From the NCBI GenBank assembly GCA_948470475.1, contig OX419346.1, positions 6,075,995 to 6,139,994 on the forward strand: a stretch of DNA of 64,000 nucleotides, in the 5' to 3' direction. The stretch's first letter is position 1. Each line of letters opens with the position of its first letter. This document shows positions 27,735 through 36,300 of this stretch, in pieces. A model generated the notes under the pieces. The model saw only the letters and a list, made by a program, of their open reading frames with translations. It made no database searches and was not told the DNA's origin. Made by a program: the position numbers and the translations under genes. The DNA comes from Galaxea fascicularis (lineage: Eukaryota > Cnidaria > Anthozoa > Scleractinia > Euphylliidae).

Positions 27735-27739
27735 ATCGC
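27735..27739. repeat. Target-site duplication, left copy (ATCGC)
   Basis: It matches the 5 bases at 32022-32026 just outside the other LTR. Five bp is the usual duplication length of Ty3/Gypsy integrases. Confidence 0.85.
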
Positions 27740-27844
27740 TGTCATAAGATCCGAGTGGAAAAGCTGCTCGCAAGCATGCGGTTCCAAAGTTCATAAGACA
27801 CAACGTTCAGTCCGCATGCGTGTCACGCGTCACGCATTATGACA
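27740..27844 (-). repeat. 3' LTR (105 bp)
   Basis: It is identical by eye to 31917-32021. It is bounded by TGTCATAA and TTATGACA and lies directly downstream of the purine tract on the element's coding strand. No obvious polyadenylation hexamer was seen inside it. Confidence 0.93.
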
Positions 27845-27856
27845 TCTCCTCCTCTT
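27845..27856 (-). other. Polypurine tract of the LTR element
   Basis: On the coding strand AAGAGGAGGAGA directly abuts the 3' LTR. This is the expected place and composition for the plus-strand DNA primer. Confidence 0.8.
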
Positions 27857-27954
27857 AAATAAATAAAAATAGATGCGAACTGTCTGAAAGGTTTTGGGTG
27901 TATAAAAAATACAAAATCACCCAAAGGTTCATTCAGTTTAAACGTGCAATCAGT

Positions 27955-30900
27955 TCACTGCATAGTTTCAATGAGACGCTGTGGACTTTTTCTGACCCGT
28001 AGACTTTTTCTGACTGGTTGACTCGCTTGGGGAATATCTGGCTGTGATTCCATCTCTGGCATTTCAAAACCAGCATCCGTGTTTGGTTGTATACATTGAT
28101 TTGGCTCATCAATGGCTACTGATTCCCAAGCTGGGCTCGGGGTTGGAAAAACCTCCACCTTGGTCGGCTGAAGGTGGAAACGATTTCGACGCATCTGTGT
28201 TCCATCCGGGGTCTCCACAATGTAGGAACGAGGAGCCTGATGTTTTTGGACGATCACCGCAGGTGTCCATTCCCGTCCCCGCTTCATTCGCACAGGTTCA
28301 CCCTCGTGTAGTTTGGAAAGTGGTCGAGTGCCACGGTCATAGAATGCTTTCTGGCGTTGTTGACGTGTCAGCAGATTGTGACGAACCTGAGAATTAGGCT
28401 GAGGCTGCGGATCTAGGAGACTCTTGGAGGTCGGTAGTCTTGTTCTAAGCTTTCTACTCATCAGGAGTTGTGCTGGGGATTCATCCATTCCACTGATAGG
28501 GGAATTACGGAACTCTAATAGAGCGAGGAATGCATCCTGTTTGGACTCATCAGCTTTTCTTAGTAACTGCTTAATGGTCTGTACGTTTCTTTCCACGAGA
28601 CCATTAGACTTGGGGTAGTGCGGACTTGAGGTTACCACTTCTATCTCCCAACTACTGGCAAAGTCCTTAAATTTCACACTGTTGAAAGGCATGTTGTCTG
28701 CGATTAGCCTCTCTGGGATCCCATGGCGTGCAAACATATCTTTCATTGCCAAGATAACTGCTTCACTATTCTTACTGGATAGGCGAGCTACTTCAGGATA
28801 CTTTGAATAATAGTCAACTACGAGCAGGTAGTCTCTCCCTTTATAGTAGAAAATGTCTGCTGCGACTGTCGCCCAGGGTCTTTCAGGGACCTCTTGAGGA
28901 ATCAAAGGCTCTCTCTGATTGCTTCGCTGGTGTTGCTGACAGGTACTGCACTTGGATACCAACTCGTCGATTGCACTATTAATACCTGGCCAAAACACTG
29001 CACTTCTGGCTCGCGCTCTGCATTTCTCTATTCCCAAGTGAGCGGCGTGTATGCGTTGAAGAATTTCAGGTCGCAAGCTGTGGGGAACAATTATTCGGTC
29101 ACCCTTGAACATTAACCCCTCGTAGCAGCTGATTTCATCTCGGTAGTTCCAGTAAGGCCTTGTCTCGACGGGTGTTTCTGCTTTGGTCTGCGGCCAGCCA
29201 CTCATGACAACTTTCTGCAACTGTTGAAGTTCAGGGTCATTCTTAGTCTCATCTTTCAACTTGTCAAACATACTCTCAGACAACTTTTCAGAGTCCAACA
29301 CATCAATTTCAAACTCGTCAGGTTGATCAACAGCTGTGCTGGGTAAGAAAGCTCTGGAAAGCGCATCAGCTAAAACAAGATGGCTGCCAGGTAGGTATTT
29401 AACTTTGACTGCATAAGGCTTAATCCTGATAATCATCTTTTGAAGACGGAGGGGAGCTTGATGAATGGGCTTTTTCAAAATCGCTTCCAACGGTTTATGA
29501 TCACTTTCAACAGTAATCTCTCGTTGCCCATACAAATAATCATGAAATCGTTCGCACCCAAAGACGATGGCCAGCATTTCTTTTTCAATTTGTGCATAGT
29601 TTTCTTGGCTTGGAGTCAGGGCTTTGGATGCGAAAGCAACCGGGCGGTCATTCTGCAGAAGGACTGCACCAACACCTTTTGAGCTTGCATCAACAGACAG
29701 GGTTACTGGTTCTTTCGGGTCAAAGAACTTGAGGACTGGAGCTGAGGAGATTGAAATTTTCAGGCTTGTAAATGCATCATCTTCTGCTTTTCCCCAGGAC
29801 CATTCAACATCTTTCTGGAGTAACTGGCGGAGTGGAGCGCTCTTCTGAGACATGTTTGGGATGAACTTAGACAAATAGGTTACCACACCTAGGAATCTCT
29901 GTAGGTCTTCACGACTGGCTGGGTTTGGCATGGCGACGATGGCTTCAACTTTCTTGGGGTCTGGTTTAACACCATCTGCACTCAACACGTGGCCCACATA
30001 ATTAACCTCAGATACTCGAAAATGGCATTTCTCCTTGTTAAGCTTAAGGTTGCTCTCTCGACAGCGGTCCAACACCTGTCTAAGCCTCACATCATGCTGC
30101 TCCACATCTTCCCCCCACACAACAAGATCATCCACAATTACCTCAACACCTTCAATGTCCTGAAACAAATGGGACATAACATTCTGGAAGACTTCTGGGG
30201 CCGATGCTATCCCAAATGGCATTCGTGTGTAACTATACCGGCCAAATGGGCTGTTAAAGGTAGCTAGCTTGCTACTGTCCTTGGATAGTTTAACCTGCCA
30301 AAAGCCATGGTTGGCATCCAGGACACTGAACACCTTTGCATTGGGCATTCTGCTTATCACATCTTCCACGGTCTGCATGGGAAAATGTTCTCTCATGACG
30401 GCACGATTGAGGTCGCTAGGATCCATACACACTCTGAGCTTTTTATTCTTCTTCTTGGCAACTACGAGACTGTGTACCCAGGCAGTGGGCTCTGTACATT
30501 TCTTAATGACTCCCAGCTGCTCCATTCTCTTAAGTTCCTCTTTAAGAGGTTCACGAAGGGCCACAGGAACCTTACGGGGAGGGTGCACAACAGGGGTGGC
30601 ATTGGGATCAATTTGAATCTTGTGCTGGACGCCTTTAATCTCACCCAGGCCCTTGAACACGTCTGCATACTCGGATTCTAGGTTCTCCTCTTCAAGGCGG
30701 TAAATTCTTTTTATCAGGCCTAAATCAAGACTTGACTTCAATCCAAGAATGGATGGTAGCTCTTGCTCAACAAGTACAAAGTCTATAACTGTGAATTTTC
30801 CTTTGTACTCACAGGTTAGGCTGACCTTCCCGCTGGGTGTGATTCGACGTCCGTCATACACTTTGAGCTTGGCTTTGCACTGGCGGGCCTGTTTAGGATC

Positions 30901-31887
30901 CACTGGAAGTCGGTCAAACAATGACTTGGAAATGACATTACAATCAGCCCCCGAATCTATTTTGAAATTCACATTGGTATCGGCGATCTTGAATGACACG
31001 TGCCACTCATCTTGGGAAGGGCATTCATCACTAGAATCCACTGAAAAGGTCAACAAATCGTCTTCGTCGTCACTGCCCTCCGATTCGGCGACTGCGTGTA
31101 CAGTTTTCCCGCCAAAATCCCGCAGTCTCTTTCGGCAAACATTGGCAAAATGATCCTTCTTCTGGCAGTAATCACACGTTTTGCCGAAAGCTGGACAAGA
31201 ACCCCACGAGTGAGAAGAACCACAAAACGTGCACTTTCCTTTTTGTGATCCCGAACCTGGCCTCGGTCGACGCGAAGAATTTTTTTTCTGTCTGTCACCA
31301 CTGCCTGCTCGAATTTCATTGACGCTCCGAGCTTCATTGTTTTGCTCCTTTGGCCCCATCGCTTTAATCTGTTCTTTCGAAGCCTCGGATGATCTTGCCA
31401 TAGAAATCGCTTTCTCCAGTGTAAGTTTCTCTTCCCTCAGTAATCGCTCCTTCACTTGTAGATCTCTTATACTAAACACGAACTTGTCTCGCAGCATGTC
31501 ATCAACCGGCGGCGGGTACTCGCAAGATTTCACCTTGTTTTTCAAACGGGTGATAAACTGATCCACGGTTTCGGAATCTTTCTGTGTTATCTGCCAAAAC
31601 TGATGTCGCTCGAACACTACGTTCTTCCTGGGGTTACAGTACTGTTCAAACTGCTCAACGACTTTATCCAGCTTTTTCTCGTCGCCTTCGGCAAACTGAA
31701 ACGTGTTGAAGACCTCAATGGCGTCTTCTCCTGCAAAGTTTAGCAATATAGCAATCTTGACCGCATCGTCTTTCTTTTCGCATCCCGAAGCGGTTATGTA
31801 GATATCAAACTGCTGTTTAAATCTCCGCCAATTTTCTGATGTGTTTCCTTCGAAATTCAAAGCGCTGGGCTTGTGAAAACTATCCAT
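27955..31887 (-). CDS. Gag-Pol polyprotein of the Ty3/Gypsy element (1310 aa, single frame)
   Basis: One uninterrupted frame starts at the ATG 31887-31885, only 29 bases inside the 5' LTR. The Gag region covers about residues 1-260, with two zinc knuckles at 219-231 (C-x2-C-x3-H-x4-C) and 238-251 (C-x2-C-x4-H-x4-C). The aspartic protease has DSGA at 311-314. Reverse transcriptase spans about 430-600, with the catalytic VIVDD (aspartates 586-587). RNase H spans about 725-845, with D733 in SVDASS and D796 in SDHKP. Integrase has a zinc-binding H947/H950 with C980/C983 and a DDE triad at D1011, D1064 and E1099, the last pair 35 residues apart. Gag and Pol are fused with no frameshift, which is one way such elements are organised. 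The order PR-RT-RH-IN places it in Ty3/Gypsy. It resembles the family usually annotated as K02A2.6-like in invertebrates. I see no broken catalytic residue and no env gene. Confidence 0.96.
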   Translation of the reverse strand: MDSFHKPSALNFEGNTSENWRRFKQQFDIYITASGCEKKDDAVKIAILLNFAGEDAIEVFNTFQFAEGDEKKLDKVVEQFEQYCNPRKNVVFERHQFWQITQKDSETVDQFITRLKNKVKSCEYPPPVDDMLRDKFVFSIRDLQVKERLLREEKLTLEKAISMARSSEASKEQIKAMGPKEQNNEARSVNEIRAGSGDRQKKNSSRRPRPGSGSQKGKCTFCGSSHSWGSCPAFGKTCDYCQKKDHFANVCRKRLRDFGGKTVHAVAESEGSDDEDDLLTFSVDSSDECPSQDEWHVSFKIADTNVNFKIDSGADCNVISKSLFDRLPVDPKQARQCKAKLKVYDGRRITPSGKVSLTCEYKGKFTVIDFVLVEQELPSILGLKSSLDLGLIKRIYRLEEENLESEYADVFKGLGEIKGVQHKIQIDPNATPVVHPPRKVPVALREPLKEELKRMEQLGVIKKCTEPTAWVHSLVVAKKKNKKLRVCMDPSDLNRAVMREHFPMQTVEDVISRMPNAKVFSVLDANHGFWQVKLSKDSSKLATFNSPFGRYSYTRMPFGIASAPEVFQNVMSHLFQDIEGVEVIVDDLVVWGEDVEQHDVRLRQVLDRCRESNLKLNKEKCHFRVSEVNYVGHVLSADGVKPDPKKVEAIVAMPNPASREDLQRFLGVVTYLSKFIPNMSQKSAPLRQLLQKDVEWSWGKAEDDAFTSLKISISSAPVLKFFDPKEPVTLSVDASSKGVGAVLLQNDRPVAFASKALTPSQENYAQIEKEMLAIVFGCERFHDYLYGQREITVESDHKPLEAILKKPIHQAPLRLQKMIIRIKPYAVKVKYLPGSHLVLADALSRAFLPSTAVDQPDEFEIDVLDSEKLSESMFDKLKDETKNDPELQQLQKVVMSGWPQTKAETPVETRPYWNYRDEISCYEGLMFKGDRIIVPHSLRPEILQRIHAAHLGIEKCRARARSAVFWPGINSAIDELVSKCSTCQQHQRSNQREPLIPQEVPERPWATVAADIFYYKGRDYLLVVDYYSKYPEVARLSSKNSEAVILAMKDMFARHGIPERLIADNMPFNSVKFKDFASSWEIEVVTSSPHYPKSNGLVERNVQTIKQLLRKADESKQDAFLALLEFRNSPISGMDESPAQLLMSRKLRTRLPTSKSLLDPQPQPNSQVRHNLLTRQQRQKAFYDRGTRPLSKLHEGEPVRMKRGREWTPAVIVQKHQAPRSYIVETPDGTQMRRNRFHLQPTKVEVFPTPSPAWESVAIDEPNQCIQPNTDAGFEMPEMESQPDIPQASQPVRKSLRVRKSPQRLIETMQ

Positions 31888-31898
31888 GTTTTAGACTG

Positions 31899-31916
31899 TT
31901 TTACTTTCTGACACCA
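31899..31916 (-). other. Candidate primer-binding site
   Basis: On the coding strand TGGTGTCAGAAAGT directly follows the 5' LTR. A TGG start complements the CCA end of a tRNA; I did not identify which tRNA. Confidence 0.65.
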
Positions 31917-32021
31917 TGTCATAAGATCCGAGTGGAAAAGCTGCTCGCAAGCATGCGGTTCCAAAGTTCATAAGACACAACGTTCAGTCCGCATGCGTGT
32001 CACGCGTCACGCATTATGACA
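31917..32021 (-). repeat. 5' LTR (105 bp)
   Basis: It is identical by eye to 27740-27844 with the same terminal inversion. It lies upstream of gag on the minus strand and would hold the promoter, although nothing in it is recognisable as a TATA box. Confidence 0.93.
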
Positions 32022-32026
32022 ATCGC
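32022..32026. repeat. Target-site duplication, right copy (ATCGC)
   Basis: It matches 27735-27739. Confidence 0.85.
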
Positions 32027-32496
32027 AACAATCATAGCGATCGTAGCAATCATATGGAAACAAGGCCAGCCTTTAGAACTTCAGAACTTCGAACCGGAAC
32101 GCAAGAGTCTCAAAGCAATAAATCATAGCTAATCTGTACCAATGCAAAATCAGTATTTTGTACGGCGAACTGCAGTCGAGAGAAGCATTTATTCACTGAA
32201 CTCACTTACCAATTTAAATACAATAATAATTTCGCCGTTTCCCTCTAAGCTGCACGTAACCACTGTTCTCTCGCTAGAGTATTTTCTTAACCACTCTACC
32301 TGCATTTTTAATTGATTAAATCTGGTCCATGCTCACTGTGTGTGCTCATAGATAGCCCAGTATGTAGTAGCGGCGGGGTAATGCTAAAATGGTTGGTTTT
32401 ATCCTTACCTTCGCACGCCATTGATCTCGCTGCTACTTTCTTGAGTCACAGACGGTCAGGTCTGAACATCTAGGTCTGGCTGAATTCGTGATATGA

Positions 32497-32879
32497 AAGC
32501 GAAGGGAAATTTCCCTATGTTAATTATCGAAGAAAGATGACAAACTAGGGGTTTAGCCCTGGCCGATTGCTCGTGGAAAACTGTAAACAAACTTCCGGAA
32601 GTTCGTTCAATTTCGGATGTCTATCGTAAAATTGTTTTGCTTTGGTTTGCTTTGATTGTTTTTTTTGCTAGATAGAATGAAAGAGTAACGTTTCAAACCA
32701 AAAAAACAGTTATTTCATTGCTTTCTTGCGGGTTACATGACAACGTCAAAGGCAGAAGAGAGTATGATGGAAAATCTATGATTAATTATGACGGCCTTTT
32801 TCCGAGAATAAACGGATGTTTTCGTAGTTCGACCTTTGGTCTATCATCCCTCTCTGAATAGGGAAATTTCCCTTCGCTT
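32497..32879. mobile_element. MITE-like element, 383 bp, with AGCGAAGGGAAATTTCCCTA termini
   Basis: The 5' end (32497-32518) and 3' end (32858-32879) are exact inverted repeats, each containing the self-palindrome GGGAAATTTCCC. The interior has no coding potential and contains the palindrome ACTTCCGGAAGT (32591-32602). No clear target duplication was found. The element lies about 275 bases upstream of the start codon of the plus-strand MIEAP-like gene, so it may have changed that promoter. Confidence 0.7.
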
Positions 32880-33064
32880 GATGTTTTTTTACGGGTTTCA
32901 TTTCAAGTCCGGCCCTAAATGTTGATATCACTAAACAGCCACTAAAATGGTCTCAGATTACTCTCATCGTCTATTTTGACGATGTTTGTAATGGTTCACG
33001 CAATGGGATTTTGAGCATGCGAATAAATTCACTTAGTTTGTTTGTATTGTTATGGACCTTAGTA

Positions 33065-33072
33065 ACTTCCGG
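33065..33072. promoter_or_regulatory. ETS-type motif upstream of the plus-strand MIEAP-like gene
   Basis: ACTTCCGG lies about 80 bases before the chosen ATG. The minus-strand paralogue also has ETS-type motifs at a similar distance. One 8-base match is weak evidence alone. Confidence 0.3.
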
Positions 33073-33153
33073 TACCAATTCTTGGAATACCATGCAACCC
33101 AGAGTTGTCAAAACATTTGGTCAACATATATTTCCACATTGCCTGTTTGGATA

Positions 33154-33350
33154 ATGTACGCTCCAAACTCAGTTCGACCAGATAAAAGAGTGCTTTCGAT
33201 CAAAGAGAGAACGCCACACAGCGATAAAGGTCTCGATACATTGCCAACTGCGAATCTCATCGATGAGGTTTCGAAACGACTGGCACGCCTGGAGCAACTG
33301 GAGCAAGAAAATAATGATCTTAAGCAGCGACTTCAGTTCGTACAAAACAG
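33154..33350 (+). CDS. Gene A exon 1 (leucine-zipper-like coiled coil)
   Basis: It encodes residues 1-65, ending LEQENNDLKQRLQFVQNR. The donor is AG|GTAACG. The exon ends two bases into a codon, the same phase as exon 1 of gene B. Confidence 0.7.
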
Positions 33351-36300
33351 GTAACGCAACTATATAAAATGTTATCCGGTTACAAGAAAATTAATATTTT
33401 GAATTTGGCATAATTTCAAGCAACAGAGGTTTGTTTCAAAATTTGATGTAATACTGCTGTCACAAACAAAAGATGGCGGCCGTGCCGAGGCTCCGGCAGT
33501 TTGGTTTGGTTTCTTGCTTTACACTATCTCCTGCATTATTATCAAGGGAGTGAAACAAAATAAAATAAAATAAAATAATAAATACGATGAAAGCTGATAT
33601 TTTCAGTGGGCCCATTTATTCCCTTTCATGGTCACTGTTATCTCCGTTTCTACGTCGTAATTTTGTGTTAAATTTCCAGTTCTCATATTTGTATTTGTTT
33701 ATTTAACATATCAATTACGCTATATGCTACTTTAAAACAAACAAACAAAGAAACAAGCTAATGTAAGTGTTTACGTTTTTTGCATGCCAAGGCACCTACT
33801 GTGGGGAGAGGACAAAACACAGAGTACCATTCCACGGAGTGCTCCTGGCATGTATTACTTAAAATGGAGTACCTGGACAATAATTTGGGAGTCAAGGAAA
33901 ACGATTTTTCCAAAATATAAAGTCATCTTAATGAACGTATCATGCCACGTATTATTATTCACTTTAAGCTCGCCCAGCTCATGCCCGATCAAACGGTATT
34001 TGTTGCTGTCCAAGGCCGCCATTTTTGAGGGCACCAATAATCCGCTGGCTATCTTTACTGCAGGCTCCACAACCACCAGTTGTTCATCACGAGCACGATT
34101 CATCACGATTAGAATTATACTTTTCGAATCGCCACACTCCGCCACGATAAGCCAGAGGCTCGTTTTTAATGCACGCACCGGGGGCTCTTGTTACTACGGA
34201 AACGACCGCAGATTAGTCTCCAGTAATTGGTTTTACGCATTCTTTCGAACACCTTTTTGACAGGGGAAAATCGCCTTTGTCAATGTTGAAATGTACAGGT
34301 TGTGAAACTTAGCAGATATTTCAAGTTAATATCTAGCTAACACTAAATTGGATCAGACTATTTTTGCGCTAAGTCTTCATTCACTCTTCGTGGATCGCTC
34401 CACGATCTCCCTCGCCGTTCTGACAATGTTTCATCGAATTTTCTCGCCATCCTTGGATAAACAGAAGACATGGTTCGCCTTAAACGATGATGCGTGATCC
34501 CTTCGAGAAAATTCTGCAGTAATGGCATATTTGAACTGTTTCCCGAGGAAGTTTGCCGCGTCAACATTGGAGACCTTGAGGACGAAAATGGCGGGCTTGT
34601 ACCTTTGTCATGGTTTAATTTAACAAGGGAGCCAAAGCTGCTGACACCCTTTATTTATGCTGGTACTACTTTCGCTTTGCTCGCTGGAAATCTGCACCGC
34701 AAAAACCCTGTCGAAGGAGAATATTTCAAATCAGAATCTTCCAGCATTTGAGGGTCCAAAATAGGTTTGGCGGGATGTGGGATGAGGCTTAAAATCAAGG
34801 CGGGATGCGGGATACTAAAAATTTTAGGGGCGGGATACGGGATGAAACTTCCCTGGCGAGACCGGGATGCTTGTATTTTCGCAGGCGGGATGTGGGATGT
34901 TTAAAAAATTAATGGCGGGATGCGGGATGGAACACGTGAAAAAAGACCTTCAAAAACGGCCATAAAACCTCTTTACGCAAGATCTCTGTTGATAAAGGAA
35001 GTTTTATTTTGGTACACGGTGCTCAGTGGCGATCTGTTTACACGAAAATAAATACTTTATGATGCATCTGTCATTACGCGGAGTGCGATTGGTTGGTGCT
35101 GGGACCCAATTTGACCGCAATTTGGATCAATTTGCGTGTACATTGGTGTTCGTGTTCATCCATTCGTCCAAGGCGCGCAGATACTAATCTGACTGATACC
35201 TTGTTTTACAATGTGAAATGAGTTTGTAGACTCTTAAAACAGCTTGCATTTTTTGACTTTTAAAGGTCACTTTAACTCTTAGAATCTTTCAGTTGTTTTA
35301 AGTTGAAAGTAGGGTACTTATTGTACTGCGCGAACAGAAGCTTGTTGGTTTGTCTTAGTGAAAACAAGACAGCATGCATCAAATAGACCAAATAATTACT
35401 ATCTGCTTGTTAGACCATCGCTCAAAGATCGGCAATAGGAAACGCATGTCACGATAAAACAACAGATAGGAGATAGGACAAAGAGCACGCTATTTCATCA
35501 ATATATATTTCATTTAGAAATATCTCCACAGTTTGACTAGTTTACTTTATAGATTTATAGAGGTCGGGTCGAGGTCGTTTCTGGGCATGATGACGACACC
35601 GCCAGTAGCCTCGGGCTAATCGGAGGCAGAAAAGGAAGAAGGTGATGCAAAGGTTTTGTAGGAGAGGAAAGTGGTTTGGGAAACAAGCAAGTTACTTTCT
35701 AGCCGATTTGGTCGTCCAGTACGGTTTAACAGTCGATTTGTTTTTTAATTTCTGTATACCTTAAGTGGCCCTAGATGAACCGAAGCTCACGTAAGTAACT
35801 CTCTGAATACGTATTATCTGAATTGCCATTGAGCTGATCAGTCACAGTTAGTTAAAATGGGTATAAAATTGACTTTCTCATTTACTATAACGATGAATAC
35901 TTACGGAGTTTTATGGTGGGATCGGGACGGAGGCTGTTGATATGGCGGGATGGCGGGATAAGGCCGAAAAGGGTGGCGGGATGCGGGATTGCAAAACCCT
36001 ATTTTGGACCCTCGCATTTGAGAAGGGCTCTACAAACAGTGACTTGTGGTTGTCACGAAGCGACGATCGCCAATGTGAGAGCTCTCTTCTTGAAGTAGCG
36101 ACAGATGCAACTATGCCAGGGATGATCTAGCACCGGCTGATTCAAAGCCAAAACCTTCCTCCGCAGATCTCTCAAATCCCTCTCCGAAAAGTCCGCCAAA
36201 AGCTGATGAAAGCCCGCCAAAATGTTCGACTCCTACCAGCACGAGTAATTCGTCAACTTTGAGTTCACCTTTGTCATCTTCATCGTCTCCAGATGAGAGC

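Larger units (their letters stand above)
27740..32021 (-). mobile_element. Complete Ty3/Gypsy-type LTR retrotransposon, 4282 bp
   Basis: Two 105-bp direct repeats (27740-27844 and 31917-32021) are identical by eye. They flank a single gag-pol frame, and the whole is bracketed by a 5-bp target duplication, ATCGC (27735-27739 and 32022-32026). Each LTR starts TGTCATAA and ends TTATGACA, a perfect 8-bp terminal inversion with canonical TG...CA. A TGG-starting primer-binding site abuts the 5' LTR and a purine tract abuts the 3' LTR. Everything needed for mobility seems present: identical LTRs, an intact frame and a perfect target duplication indicate a recent insertion. The LTRs are unusually short for this group. 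Confidence 0.95.

Noticed and set aside
28044..31561. Plus-strand frames opposite the gag-pol gene
   Set aside because: They are shadows of the intact minus-strand 1310-codon frame and contain no domain.
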